Shown here one piece after another: positions 1-8,081 of a stretch of 64,000 bases of DNA. Source of the stretch: Leptotrichia sp. HSP-536 (GTDB taxonomy: Bacteria; Fusobacteriota; Fusobacteriia; Fusobacteriales; Leptotrichiaceae); the NCBI RefSeq assembly GCF_041199985.1, contig NZ_CP165647.1, positions 1,178,001 to 1,242,000 on the forward strand. Direction: 5' to 3'. Under the pieces are notes generated by a model that worked only from the letters and a program-made list of their open reading frames with translations, searched no databases and was not told the DNA's origin. The position numbers and the translations under genes were made by a program. Within the stretch, counting starts at the first letter, position 1, and each line of letters starts with the position of its first letter.

Positions 1-833
1 CGGAAAAAGATGAATTTAAAGTATCAGATTTATTGCCATTTAAAGAAATGGAAACAGAAACTGCCTTTTATCTTCCAAAGCCTGCTGTAAATGATATAGA
101 AAGAAAACAAAATGATGAGCAAACTGTAGATAAAAAAAAATTAAAAAAAATAAATTATATCCGTGCAAGCAGATTAAAGGAATATTTTGAATTTTTAAAA
201 ACGTGGGGGAATTTTTCTGAAGATAATGATTTTGGCGAAAAGGAACTGCATATTAAAAATAATATTTCGAGAACCGGAGAAGATCCAGAACTTTATAATA
301 TTGAAGTCTTTAAATTTAATAAAAACACAGGGCTTTATGTTATTGTACAGTTACCAGAAGAATGGAAGGAAAAATTTGAAAATGTATTGGAAAGCTTGTC
401 ATTAACAGGAATAGGCGGCAAAAAGAATGCTGGATACGGTCAGTTTAATGTGGCAGGTGAGGCTTTGACACTTGATGGAAAATATTTTGATATAATTGAA
501 TCTGAAGATGATAAATTTATAAATGAATCTTTGTATAAAGAAAGTGAAAAATATTTACTTTTATCATCATATTTGCCACAAAAAGATGAAATTAAAAAAA
601 TTAAAAATAAAGCAAATGGCTATCAATTAATAAAAAGAAGTGGATTTGTAAATAGCCCGAAGTATAGTGAAAATCCGCAAAAGAGAAAGCAAGTTTATAT
701 GATTTCTTCAGGAGCAGTATTAAATTTTAAACCAGCAGGAAAATTGACAGATTTAAAATTACACGGGAATCACAGCATATATAAAATGGGAAAACCAATA
801 GTTATAGGAGTGGCTTATGGGAAAGATAGTTAA
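1..833 (+). CDS. csm4: Csm4, type III-A CRISPR effector subunit (5' end outside window)
   Basis: The reading frame is open to the left edge (first whole codon at base 3), so the N-terminus lies outside the window; the TTG at base 33 is not a real start. The visible part, about 277 residues, is the C-terminal portion of Csm4, the RAMP subunit at the foot of the Csm complex that contacts Cas10 and the crRNA 5' tag. The clearest family mark is the glycine-rich stretch TGIGGKKNAGYGQF, the RAMP G-loop. The stop overlaps the csm5 start by 17 bases, which means translational coupling. Identification is from motif plus the neighbouring csm5, cas6 and CRISPR repeats; confidence is high. Confidence 0.88.
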   Translation, partial: EKDEFKVSDLLPFKEMETETAFYLPKPAVNDIERKQNDEQTVDKKKLKKINYIRASRLKEYFEFLKTWGNFSEDNDFGEKELHIKNNISRTGEDPELYNIEVFKFNKNTGLYVIVQLPEEWKEKFENVLESLSLTGIGGKKNAGYGQFNVAGEALTLDGKYFDIIESEDDKFINESLYKESEKYLLLSSYLPQKDEIKKIKNKANGYQLIKRSGFVNSPKYSENPQKRKQVYMISSGAVLNFKPAGKLTDLKLHGNHSIYKMGKPIVIGVAYGKDS

Positions 834-2052
834 ATATAAAATAGAACTTGAAGTTTTAACGCCTGTGCATATTGCGGGAGCTGATTATAAGTCGAGATTG
901 AATAAGACAGAATATTTGTTTAATCCGATGACAAATGAGTTGAAAATAATAGATAATAATAAATTTATTGATTTTTTAATAGAGAAAAAAATTGTGAACA
1001 AGTATATAGAGGATATTGGAAATAGCGGAAATAGCGGGCATAGTAACAAAGGTGCCGAGAAAAATAAAATAAAGAAAAAAAAATTAAAGTTGAGTTTGTC
1101 TAATTTTTTAAGAGAGCATAAGCTTTATAAAGATTTAAGTAAATTTACTAAAAAAAGTTACAAAAATTTAGATATTGAATTTGAAGATGAAGAAAGAAAA
1201 CGATTAAATATTATAAAGTTATTAACTAAAAATGCAGAAGGTAAAATATATATCCCAGGAAGTTCGATAAAAGGGGCCTTAGTGAATTTTTTACTAGTTG
1301 ATTATATTGTCAAAAATAGAAATGAATTTGTTAATGAAATAAATCAGATAAAAAAAGAACTTGAAGATTTTGTTAAAAAAAAGTTTAACTCTTTTAAAGA
1401 AAAAATGAAAAAGCTGGAAAACGCAGAAAAACTAATAAATGAGATACAAAAAAAAATATTATATGAAAAATTGTATGACGAGAATTCAGACAAGAATATC
1501 AAAAAATTTGGGATGTCAGTATCTGACAGTTTTAAAAACAAAAGAGATGTAAAAATTAATTTTTATCAGGATATAGATGAAAAAATAGATCATACTGATG
1601 ATGATGGCAAAACTTATTTGTCAGAAATCAGAGAATATATAGAACCTAAAAACACATTTGAATTTGATATTACTTTAGATTTTGAAATGCTTTCAAAAAC
1701 TAGGCTGAAAATAAATGATTTTGATGATTTGATAAATTCTCTGGAAAAAGCCACGAATTATTTAATAGAAAATACTTTAGAACTGCCAAATGAGCTTTGT
1801 AGTCAAAATTTAATATTGGGTGCAAATACAGGATTTCATCAAAAAACAATTGTTCACGCATTATTTAATGATAAAAATGAAAGAACTCAAGTTTTGAAAA
1901 AATTGATTCAGGGTAGAAAAAATAAAACGGCATACTTAAATAATGACAAAAATTTTCCAAGAACAATTAACAGGATTAGAAAAAATGGAGAATTAAAATT
2001 AGCAGGATTAGTTAAAATTAGAAAAATATCTGAAAAGGAAGTGGGGAAATAA
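817..2052 (+). CDS. csm5: Csm5, type III-A CRISPR effector subunit
   Basis: Encodes 411 residues starting at ATG 817 inside the end of csm4. It opens with the RAMP beta-strand LEVLTPVHIAG (residues 11-21) and carries PGSSIKGAL at 147-155, the conserved Csm5 glycine loop. Csm5 caps the Csm filament at the crRNA 3' end and, in studied systems, helps recruit nucleases that trim crRNA. The middle (residues 70-130 and 165-215) is lysine-rich and low in complexity. The frame is uninterrupted, in contrast to cas6 and cas2 just downstream. The order csm4-csm5-cas6-cas2-array is a normal type III-A arrangement; cas10, csm2 and csm3 are expected to the left. Confidence 0.92.
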   Translation: MGKIVKYKIELEVLTPVHIAGADYKSRLNKTEYLFNPMTNELKIIDNNKFIDFLIEKKIVNKYIEDIGNSGNSGHSNKGAEKNKIKKKKLKLSLSNFLREHKLYKDLSKFTKKSYKNLDIEFEDEERKRLNIIKLLTKNAEGKIYIPGSSIKGALVNFLLVDYIVKNRNEFVNEINQIKKELEDFVKKKFNSFKEKMKKLENAEKLINEIQKKILYEKLYDENSDKNIKKFGMSVSDSFKNKRDVKINFYQDIDEKIDHTDDDGKTYLSEIREYIEPKNTFEFDITLDFEMLSKTRLKINDFDDLINSLEKATNYLIENTLELPNELCSQNLILGANTGFHQKTIVHALFNDKNERTQVLKKLIQGRKNKTAYLNNDKNFPRTINRIRKNGELKLAGLVKIRKISEKEVGK

Positions 2053-2055
2053 GAA

Positions 2056-2772
2056 ATGCTTGCAAAAATAGAAATGGAAATTGAAGGAAATGGATTAGAT
2101 GTGAATATGAGTTCACTTTTTCATGGATATTTGATGAACAGTATCGATTCTAATTATGTTGATTATTTACATTATAATGAAACACATCCTTATACTTCGT
2201 GTATTTATAAAGATATGGAAAGCGGAAAAATATTCTGGAGGATAACAACCTTTAATAAGAATGCCTATGAGATGTTAATAAAATATTTTTTGGAAAACGA
2301 TATAAAAGATATTTATCTGAAGAAAAAAGGAATCGAAGTATTTGTAAAATCGGTTTCTATGACAAAAACATCTTTTGAGGAACTGTTTTTAAATTCTGAG
2401 AAAAAAATAAAATACATTTTTTGACACCGACAACTCATAAATTAAATGGCGAATTGCAAATATTTCCTAATATTTCAACATTGCTTTTAGGAGTAATAAA
2501 TAAAGTAAATCAGCATTCAGATACAACTAAATTGGAAGATGAAGATGTGATAATTGATTTTTGGAAAAAGTATACATTGATGAGTATTATTTACGAACGA
2601 AATATTTCTTTTGGAAAAGATTAGAATTAAAGGTTTTATTGGAAATGTAAAAATAAAAAGTAAAGACGAGATGTTTTGCCAACTTTTGAATTTTTTGCTG
2701 CAAGTGTCTGAATATACAGGGCTTGGAGTAAAAACGGCATTAGGAATGGGCGGAATAAAACTTGAATATTGA
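2056..2772 (+). pseudogene. cas6: cas6 crRNA-processing endoribonuclease, interrupted by two frameshifts
   Basis: Three pieces in alternating frames give one Cas6 of about 238 residues. Piece one starts at ATG 2056 and stops at 2424. Piece two continues in the other frame to the TAG at 2624. Piece three returns to the first frame and ends at TGA 2770-2772. The switches fall near T runs (about 2417-2423 and 2608-2612) and cancel each other. The N-terminus contains SSLFHGYLMNSID, and the C-terminus contains TGLGVKTALGMGGIKL, the Cas6/RAMP glycine loop. Cas6 cuts pre-crRNA at the repeat hairpin. Either the gene is inactive in this strain or the T runs are miscalled; two compensating indels with full conservation on both sides make sequencing error a real possibility. 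Confidence 0.85.
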
Positions 2773-2774
2773 TA

Positions 2775-3075
2775 TTGAAGAAAAAAATAAAAAAGGGAAA
2801 AAGACACCTTTACAATTGTCGTAATTTATGATATTATAGATAACAAGAGAAGAGCTTTTTTAAAAAAACTTCTAAATTCTTTTGGGAATAGAATTCAAAG
2901 ATCAGCTTTTGAATGTTTACTGACTAGAGAAAAATATGAAATTCTTTTAAAAAAAGTAGAAAAGTTTGCAGAAGAAGGTGATTTGATAAGAATATACATA
3001 CTTAATCAAAATGCAAAAAAAGTAGTCTACGGCGAATTAACAAAAATTGAAAACGAAGATTATTATTTCATATAA
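2775..3075 (+). pseudogene. cas2: cas2 adaptation protein, no intact in-frame start
   Basis: The frame ending at TAA 3073-3075 encodes a Cas2: the ferredoxin-fold strand TIVVIYDIID with the catalytic Asp, then NSFGNRIQRSAFECLL, DLIRIYILNQ and a terminal DYYFI. No ATG, GTG or TTG precedes the fold in this frame, because a TAA lies at 2788-2790. A TTG at 2775 in the neighbouring frame would give a normal short N-terminus if one A were removed from the A run near 2789-2794. So this copy is broken by a single base or miscalled there. It lies directly before the leader and array and has two more decayed relatives at 30453 and 48636. No cas1 is visible. Confidence 0.8.
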
Positions 3076-3080
3076 ACATA

Positions 3081-3218
3081 TAAAGTTGCCACGATACTGT
3101 AAAAATGGGACTTAGAACATATTTTTTACCTTTTTGGAAAAGAAAACTGAAAATTTAAGCAAGTCTCACGCAAATAGTCAAATAACATAGCATAAAATAA
3201 GGGGTTAATTGCAGGTAG
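3081..3218 (+). promoter_or_regulatory. CRISPR leader, copy 1
   Basis: About 140 bases between the cas2 stop and the first repeat. Nearly the same sequence, reverse-complemented, precedes the repeats at 30316 and 48498, ending in GCAGGTAG or GCGGGTAG/GCAGGTAG-like bases at the first repeat. Conservation of this spacer at three loci marks it as the leader, which carries the array promoter and guides spacer insertion. A blocky motif CGCAAATAGTCAAATAACATA is shared with small changes by all three. Confidence 0.75.
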
Positions 3219-3318
3219 GTTTATATACTCCGAGAGGAGACGGAAACATCAACATTCTTTCGATATCTTTTTTTGTCAGTAAATCATGCGTTTATATACT
3301 CCGAGAGGAGACGGAAAC
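3219..3318 (+). CRISPR. Type III-A CRISPR array, locus 1 (two repeats, one spacer)
   Basis: Two identical 29-base repeats lie at 3219-3247 and 3290-3318 with a 42-base spacer at 3248-3289. The repeat contains CTCC-GAGA-GGAG, a four-pair stem capped by a GNRA tetraloop, and ends in ACGGAAAC. Cleavage just after the stem would leave exactly this eight-base tail as the crRNA 5' tag, close to the ACGAGAAC tag known for Staphylococcus epidermidis type III-A. Orientation is plus, running from the leader at 3081 to the terminator at 3335. The array is very short. Confidence 0.93.
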
Positions 3319-3334
3319 TAATATTTTAAAATTA

Positions 3335-3362
3335 AAATGTCTATAATAAGGCATTTTTTTTG
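3335..3362 (+). terminator. Terminator closing CRISPR locus 1
   Basis: AAATGTCT and AGGCATTT pair (with U-G) around the six-base loop ATAATA and are followed by a T run. The same hairpin, reverse-complemented, ends locus 2 at 30083-30104, so array and terminator were copied together. Confidence 0.75.
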
Positions 3363-3399
3363 TTTTATAATTGCAATATGTTTGTAAGATGAAAATTTA

Positions 3400-3428
3400 T
3401 TGTTTTTTCTCAAATAACATTGTATAAT
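3400..3428 (+). promoter_or_regulatory. Probable promoter of the histidine cluster
   Basis: TTGTTT at 3400-3405 and TATAAT at 3423-3428 are separated by 17 bases, about 70 bases ahead of hisH. No T-box or attenuator-like leader was recognised between it and hisH. Confidence 0.5.
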
Positions 3429-3495
3429 GTACTTAAATAAATTATTAAAAATAACAAATAAATAAACAACTAAAATAGAAAGGACTTTTTTATTT

Positions 3496-4125
3496 ATGAT
3501 TGCAGTGATTGATTATGGAGTGGGAAATCTTTTTTCCTTGCTGTCTTCGTTGAAGTATGTCGGACTGGATACGAAGCTGACTAATAATATTGAAGAGATA
3601 AAAAATGCTAAGGGGATAATATTGCCAGGAGTCGGGGCTTTTAGAGATGCTATTGGGAATTTGGAAAAATATGGGCTAAAAGAGACTTTGATAAATGAAG
3701 CGAAAAATGGGAAGCCGTTTTTGGGAATTTGTCTTGGTATGCAGATGCTTTTTGAAAAAAGTTATGAATATGGTAAATATGAAGGACTTGGACTTATAAA
3801 TGGAACAGTTGAGGAAATAAAAAAATATATTCCAGAAAACTCTGATTTGAAAATACCTCATATGGGATGGAATAGTTTAGCTATAAATGATAGATTTAAA
3901 GATGATAAAATTTTAAAAGATGTAGATAATAATGAATATGTTTATTATGTTCATTCATATTTTGCAAAAACTGATATGAAAAACATTATTACATATTCAG
4001 AGTACGGAACAAAAATACCTGGAATTGTAAAAAATGAAAATGTCTATGGAATGCAGTTTCATCCTGAAAAAAGTGGAGATACTGGATTGAAGTTATTGAA
4101 AAACTGGGGAGAGTTAATAAAATAA
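3496..4125 (+). CDS. hisH: Imidazole glycerol phosphate synthase, glutaminase subunit HisH
   Basis: 209 residues, the usual length. HisH hydrolyses glutamine and channels ammonia to HisF in the step that makes imidazole glycerol phosphate and AICAR in histidine biosynthesis. Class I amidotransferase marks are all present: LPGVGAF (oxyanion region), the nucleophile Cys79 in GICLGMQ, and the His189/Glu191 pair in QFHPEKSG. Start ATG 3496 follows AAAGGA. First gene of the cluster, behind a promoter at 3400-3428; its partner hisF lies 1.5 kb downstream, separated by fic and hisA. Confidence 0.97.
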   Translation: MIAVIDYGVGNLFSLLSSLKYVGLDTKLTNNIEEIKNAKGIILPGVGAFRDAIGNLEKYGLKETLINEAKNGKPFLGICLGMQMLFEKSYEYGKYEGLGLINGTVEEIKKYIPENSDLKIPHMGWNSLAINDRFKDDKILKDVDNNEYVYYVHSYFAKTDMKNIITYSEYGTKIPGIVKNENVYGMQFHPEKSGDTGLKLLKNWGELIK

Positions 4126-4147
4126 TTTTAAGAAAGAGGTAAATTTT

Positions 4148-4840
4148 ATGTATAAAATAAGTAAAAATAGAGCTTTGAATATTTTGGGACTAGAATATGA
4201 AAATTTTATTCATAAATTAGCTGAAGGTGAAGGTTCAACTATGACTTTTGCTCAAACTTCAGCAACAATAAATAATCTTCCAGTTAGTAATGTTAGACCA
4301 AAAGATGTTTTGGTTGTTAAATGTATTCAAAATGGAGTGGATTATGTAATGGATTTATTAAGAAAAGATGATCTTTTCTTTGATAAGCAGACTTTGAAAA
4401 TGATTAATAGATATGTTGCTTCAAATGATAACTTTGATAATATAGGAGATTTTAGAATATGGCCTATAAAAATTGCAGGAGCTAAACATCGTGGAAGTAA
4501 TCCTAATGAATTTGATGATATATTTTTCAATATAAGTGAAAAATATAATAGCGATAAAAACTATGATGAAATAAATTTATTTATGGATTTAGCAAAAACT
4601 CAATTTTTTGGTAATGGGAATAAAAGAGCAGGTCAACTTATGATGAATGGACTTTTAGTATCAAAAGGTTATTGTCCATTTGTGATAAATTTTAAAGAAC
4701 CTAAATTTTCAGAAGCACTAGTAAAATGGTACGATCATAATGATGAAAAAACAATATATAATATGATGGCGAAAAAACAAGTTGAAATATTAAAAGACTA
4801 TTTAACTGATGAAGAATTAGAAAAATTTGAAAAAAATTAA
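4148..4840 (+). CDS. Fic/Doc-like protein with catalytic His replaced by Gln
   Basis: 230 residues, placed between hisH and hisA. Residues 145-172 match a Fic/Doc core: TQFFGNGNKRAG aligns with the Doc-type motif HxFxxANKRTA, but the catalytic His position is Gln152; the phosphate-binding GNGNKR (155-160) is kept. Fic enzymes transfer AMP or phosphate from nucleotides to protein hydroxyl groups, with His as general base. The N-terminal STMTFAQTSATINN (30-43) could be an inhibitory helix but is not a clean S/TxxxEG/N match. Spacing to both neighbours is short (22 bases and 13 bases to the hisA start), so it is cotranscribed with the his genes. Activity is uncertain; a pseudoenzyme or an altered mechanism are both possible. 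Confidence 0.75.
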   Translation: MYKISKNRALNILGLEYENFIHKLAEGEGSTMTFAQTSATINNLPVSNVRPKDVLVVKCIQNGVDYVMDLLRKDDLFFDKQTLKMINRYVASNDNFDNIGDFRIWPIKIAGAKHRGSNPNEFDDIFFNISEKYNSDKNYDEINLFMDLAKTQFFGNGNKRAGQLMMNGLLVSKGYCPFVINFKEPKFSEALVKWYDHNDEKTIYNMMAKKQVEILKDYLTDEELEKFEKN

Positions 4841-4853
4841 AAAAGGAGAGAAT

Positions 4854-5570
4854 ATGATAGAGATTTTTCCAGCGATAGATTTACATAACGGACAGGCAGT
4901 GAGATTAAAACAGGGGGATTATAATCAAGTGGAAGTGTTTTTTAAAAATCCTGTTGAAGTTTTGGATTTCTTTAATAAAAATAATTCAAAAAATCTTCAT
5001 ATTGTGGATTTGGACGGAGCAAAAGATGGAAATACAAAAAATTACGAAGTTATAAAAGAACTGGTTGAAAAAAGTGATTTCTTTGTTCAAGTTGGCGGTG
5101 GAATTCGTGACGAAGAAAGAATAAAAAAATATATTGAATTGGGCGTAAATCGGGTTATTTTGGGAACGATTGCTGTTAAAAATGAAGAGTTTTTAAAAGA
5201 AATGGTAAAAAAATATGGAGATAAAATTGCAGTTTCTGTGGATGCAAAAGATGAAAAAGTTGCTGTAAAAGGGTGGACACAAACAGTTGAATTAAATTCA
5301 GTTGAATTTTGTAAAAAATTATCGGATATAAATGTGAAAACTATAATTTATACAGACATTTCAAAAGATGGAATGTTAAGCGGAACAAATCTTGAAATTT
5401 ATAAAAAATTATCAAAAATAGTAAAATCGGATATTATAGCTTCTGGTGGAATTACATTTTTAGATGAAATAAAAGAACTTAATGAAAATAAAGTTTATGG
5501 AGCGATTGTTGGAAAAGCAATCTATTCAGGGAATCTTGATTTGAAGGAAGTGTTGGAAGTTAGTAAATAA
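4854..5570 (+). CDS. hisA: HisA, phosphoribosylformimino-AICAR-P isomerase
   Basis: 238 residues from ATG 4854, chosen because AAAGGAGAG stands directly before it; a longer form from 4827 would overlap fic and lacks a ribosome site. HisA is a TIM barrel that isomerises ProFAR to PRFAR in histidine synthesis. The N-terminal strand IFPAIDLHNGQAVRL has the catalytic Asp9, the second acid lies in VSVDAKD near residue 130, and phosphate-binding glycines are in QVGGGIR and ASGGI. Thirteen bases separate it from the fic stop. Confidence 0.96.
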   Translation: MIEIFPAIDLHNGQAVRLKQGDYNQVEVFFKNPVEVLDFFNKNNSKNLHIVDLDGAKDGNTKNYEVIKELVEKSDFFVQVGGGIRDEERIKKYIELGVNRVILGTIAVKNEEFLKEMVKKYGDKIAVSVDAKDEKVAVKGWTQTVELNSVEFCKKLSDINVKTIIYTDISKDGMLSGTNLEIYKKLSKIVKSDIIASGGITFLDEIKELNENKVYGAIVGKAIYSGNLDLKEVLEVSK

Positions 5571-5640
5571 TATTTTAAAAATCACTTAAATGAAATTGAA
5601 AATATAAATATTGTATATTAAAAAGAAAGTAGGTATAAAA

Positions 5641-6396
5641 ATGCTTGCAAAAAGAATTGTTCCTTGTTTGGACGTGAGAAATGGAAAAGTTGTGAAAGGT
5701 ATTAATTTTACTGGGATAAGAGAAGTTGACAGCCCTGTAGAGCTGGCAAAATTTTATAATAAGTCAGGAGCAGATGAGCTTGTTTTTTATGATATTACAG
5801 CAACTGTTGAGGAAAGAGGGCTTTTTACTGATATTTTAAAGGAAGTGGCAAGTCAGATATTTATTCCGCTTACTGTTGGCGGCGGGATAAACACACTGGA
5901 TGATTTTGACAGAGTGCTAAAAGCGGGAGCTGATAAAGTGAGTGTCAATTCAGGTGCAATAAGAAATCCGAAATTAATTGAGGAAGCTGCAAAAAAATAT
6001 GGAGATCAGTGTGTAGTTTTGTCCGTTGATGTAAAAAGAGTAGACGGTAAATTTAAAGTTTTTGCAAAAGGTGGCAGAGAAAATACTGGAATTGATGCGA
6101 TTGAATGGTTTGTGCAAGGGCAGGAAAACGGTGCTGGGGAAGTTGTTGTGAACAGTATTGATACAGATGGCGTTAAAAATGGCTTTGATTTGGAATTATT
6201 GTCAATCTTGTCTGAAAAATTATCAATTCCGATAATTGCATCAGGTGGAGCTGGAAATACGGAACATTTTAAGGAATTATTTAAAATCTCAGGAATTGAT
6301 GCAGGGCTGGCAGCTTCAATTTTTCACTTTAAAGAAGTGGAAATTATGGAGTTGAAAAGGTATCTAAGAGATAATGGAGTTGAAATGAGAATTTGA
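5641..6396 (+). CDS. hisF: HisF, imidazole glycerol phosphate synthase cyclase subunit
   Basis: 251 residues from ATG 5641; the upstream in-frame codons from 5611 are ignored because GTAGG sits before 5641 and the family starts MLAKRIVPCLDV. HisF forms the barrel that closes the imidazole ring with ammonia from HisH. Catalytic Asp11 (VPCLDVRNG) and Asp130 (LSVDVKR) are present, as are the phosphate loops TVGGGI and ASGGAG. Intact and of normal length. Confidence 0.97.
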   Translation: MLAKRIVPCLDVRNGKVVKGINFTGIREVDSPVELAKFYNKSGADELVFYDITATVEERGLFTDILKEVASQIFIPLTVGGGINTLDDFDRVLKAGADKVSVNSGAIRNPKLIEEAAKKYGDQCVVLSVDVKRVDGKFKVFAKGGRENTGIDAIEWFVQGQENGAGEVVVNSIDTDGVKNGFDLELLSILSEKLSIPIIASGGAGNTEHFKELFKISGIDAGLAASIFHFKEVEIMELKRYLRDNGVEMRI

Positions 6397-6413
6397 TAAT
6401 TGTAGTTGAAATA

Positions 6414-6440
6414 ATAAAAAGAGAGACTAAAAAATCTCTC
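6414..6440 (-). terminator. Terminator after the ParE/Phd pair
   Basis: Read on the minus strand, GAGAGA and TCTCTC (6421-6426 with 6435-6440) form a stem followed by a T run. It sits just past the toxin stop and also separates it from hisF, which converges. Confidence 0.55.
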
Positions 6441-6441
6441 G

Positions 6442-6774
6442 TTAGTTTTCATTTTTTAAAACATTGTCAGTATCTCTATGGTTAAAAACAATACGCAAAA
6501 TAATTATACTTTTTAAATTATCATTTACAGAATAATATAAAACGTAGTTGCTAATCAATTTTTTTCTAATAATAATAGATTCAGATAAAAATTTATTTAT
6601 AACTTTTGGACAACTGTTTGGAAATAATTGAATATTACTAACAGCTTCTTGAAATTTATTCATAAAAGAAAATGCAACTGTCGGATTGCCTAAATCTATT
6701 TTGATGTAATGAAGAATTTGTTCTAAATCATTTTTAGCACTTTCAGTAAATTGATAAGAATATTTAGATTCCAT
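6442..6774 (-). CDS. RelE/ParE-family toxin
   Basis: 110 residues with the ParE/RelE outline: YQFTESAKNDLEQILHYI at the N-terminus, a helical hairpin, then the beta-sheet strands RKKLISNYVLYYSV and IIILRIVFNHRDTDNVL. ParE members poison gyrase, RelE members cut mRNA on ribosomes; the sequence alone suggests the ParE-like side (IFNHRD-type ending) without proving it. It overlaps the antitoxin gene by 11 bases. The pair is inserted between hisF and hisIE on the opposite strand. Confidence 0.85.
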   Translation of the reverse strand: MESKYSYQFTESAKNDLEQILHYIKIDLGNPTVAFSFMNKFQEAVSNIQLFPNSCPKVINKFLSESIIIRKKLISNYVLYYSVNDNLKSIIILRIVFNHRDTDNVLKNEN

Positions 6775-7030
6775 ATTTACCTCTTAATTCATTAATAGTA
6801 TTTTTGCCGTCTAAAATATTGTTATTTTGAACATCTTTTATTCCATCAAGCAGAAGTTTTGCTTCTTCAATTTCACGCATAGTTCGTTCATAATATTCAA
6901 TATCCATTACAACTAGGCGTCCATAACCATTTTTAGTTATAAATACAGGTCCTTGTTCTAAAATATTAATACAAATGATAGTGATATTGATATTCTTGTA
7001 AAAATGGAATTTAAGAAGGGGATGTATCAA
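6764..7030 (-). CDS. Phd/YefM-like antitoxin with replaced N-terminus
   Basis: 88 residues as read from 7030. Residues from about 25 on are typical of the family: QGPVFITKNGYGRLVVMD, then EYYERTMREIEEAKLLLDGI and the toxin-binding tail. The first 24 residues do not resemble the usual Phd N-terminus, which forms the DNA-binding fold. They are antisense to a nucleotidyltransferase fragment encoded on the plus strand from 6962. So the antitoxin appears cut at about base 6960 and joined to foreign DNA, leaving only a borrowed start codon. Toxin neutralisation may survive through the C-terminus; operator binding is doubtful. Confidence 0.7.
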   Translation of the reverse strand: MIHPLLKFHFYKNINITIICINILEQGPVFITKNGYGRLVVMDIEYYERTMREIEEAKLLLDGIKDVQNNNILDGKNTINELRGKYGI

Positions 7031-7189
7031 AATTTCTGTAGTTTACATAAGAGATTGAAAGAAATTTTTCAAAAAAAAGTAGATTTAGTTGATGAAAGTA
7101 TGTTTGAATATAAATTTAAAAATCCGAAAGTTCAGAAATACAAAGATGAGATAAAGGAAGAAATTTTGCGGAGTGTAATTTATGTGTAA
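6962..7189 (+). pseudogene. MNT-type nucleotidyltransferase, 3' fragment
   Basis: In-frame plus-strand codons from 6962 to the stop at 7189 encode the motif SDIDILVKM, the two-Asp active site strand of MntA-like minimal nucleotidyltransferases, and a following helical part with KKVDLVDES and the tail EEILRSVIYV. The N-terminal part with the GSxARG loop is missing and a TAA at 6959 closes the frame. These proteins normally pair with HepT/HEPN toxins. The short sequence after it, up to hisIE, has no recognisable partner. Confidence 0.7.
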
Positions 7190-7326
7190 AAAAGGAAGAA
7201 ACTTCAGTGGGGAACAAGTTTAGAAATGCTTTATGAAGTTTCTGTTTTTCAAATGGAAGATTTGTTAAAGTATATTTACATATTAAGAGAAAAATTGGAA
7301 ATAAAAGGTTAGAAAAGAGGTAAAAA

Positions 7327-7980
7327 ATGAATATAGAACAAATAAAATTTGATAAAAATGGACTTATTCCTACAATAATACAGGATTATTATACAAAAGA
7401 AGTGCTAACACTTGCTTATATGAATAGGGAAAGTCTGGAAATAACTTTGAAAGATAAAAGAACTTGCTTTTATAGCAGAAGTAGGCAGGAATTATGGTTA
7501 AAGGGGGAAACTTCGGGAAATTATCAGAATGTTGTTTCGGTAAAGTATGATTGCGATGCGGATGCTTTACTTGTCGAAGTAAAAAAGGAAGGCCCTGCTT
7601 GCCATACTGGCTCTGAAAGCTGTTTTTTCAATTCATTATTTGAAGCAGAGAATTACAGTAATTTTAGTCCTGAGAAACTTTATAATTTGATAAAAGATAG
7701 AAAAGTCAATCCTGAAGAAAAATCATATACAAGTTATCTTTTTGAAAAAGGGCTTGACAAAATTCTGAAAAAAGTTGGCGAGGAATGTACAGAAGTTATT
7801 ATTGGGGCTAAAAATAATGATAATGATGAATTGAGATATGAAATTGCAGATTTATATTATCATACTTTGGTTTTAATGATTGAACAGGGGCTTACAATAC
7901 AGGATATAAAAGAAGAGTTAGCTAAGAGACACATTATTGATCATAAGGTTAAGCAGGAGAAGATGGGTGGTGAAAAGTAA
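7327..7980 (+). CDS. hisI: HisIE, bifunctional phosphoribosyl-AMP cyclohydrolase / phosphoribosyl-ATP pyrophosphatase
   Basis: 217 residues combining two early histidine enzymes. The N-terminal cyclohydrolase domain (1-110) shows AYMNRESL, FYSRSRQELWLKGETSGN and the zinc/metal site VKYDCDADALL plus GPACHTGSESCF. The C-terminal all-alpha pyrophosphatase domain (120-205) has the metal-binding VGEECTEVIIGAKN and ELRYEIADLYYHTLV. Start ATG 7327 follows AGAGG. It is cut off from hisF by the toxin-antitoxin insertion but reads in the same direction. Confidence 0.96.
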   Translation: MNIEQIKFDKNGLIPTIIQDYYTKEVLTLAYMNRESLEITLKDKRTCFYSRSRQELWLKGETSGNYQNVVSVKYDCDADALLVEVKKEGPACHTGSESCFFNSLFEAENYSNFSPEKLYNLIKDRKVNPEEKSYTSYLFEKGLDKILKKVGEECTEVIIGAKNNDNDELRYEIADLYYHTLVLMIEQGLTIQDIKEELAKRHIIDHKVKQEKMGGEK

Positions 7981-8081
7981 AAAATATTTTTTTGTTTATT
8001 ATTGCAAAAATTTTGTATGAATTATTTATAAGAACAAGATATGAATGTTATTTATGAAAAATAAAAAATTAGGTGGTAATT

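Noticed and set aside
2421..2624. Separate 67-residue gene after cas6
   Set aside because: Continues the Cas6 sequence in a shifted frame.
7004..7189. Stand-alone 61-residue gene
   Set aside because: The frame extends left into the nucleotidyltransferase motif, so it is a 3' fragment, not a separate gene.
7190..7326. HepT/HEPN partner of the nucleotidyltransferase fragment
   Set aside because: Short translations do not show a HEPN motif; left unassigned.
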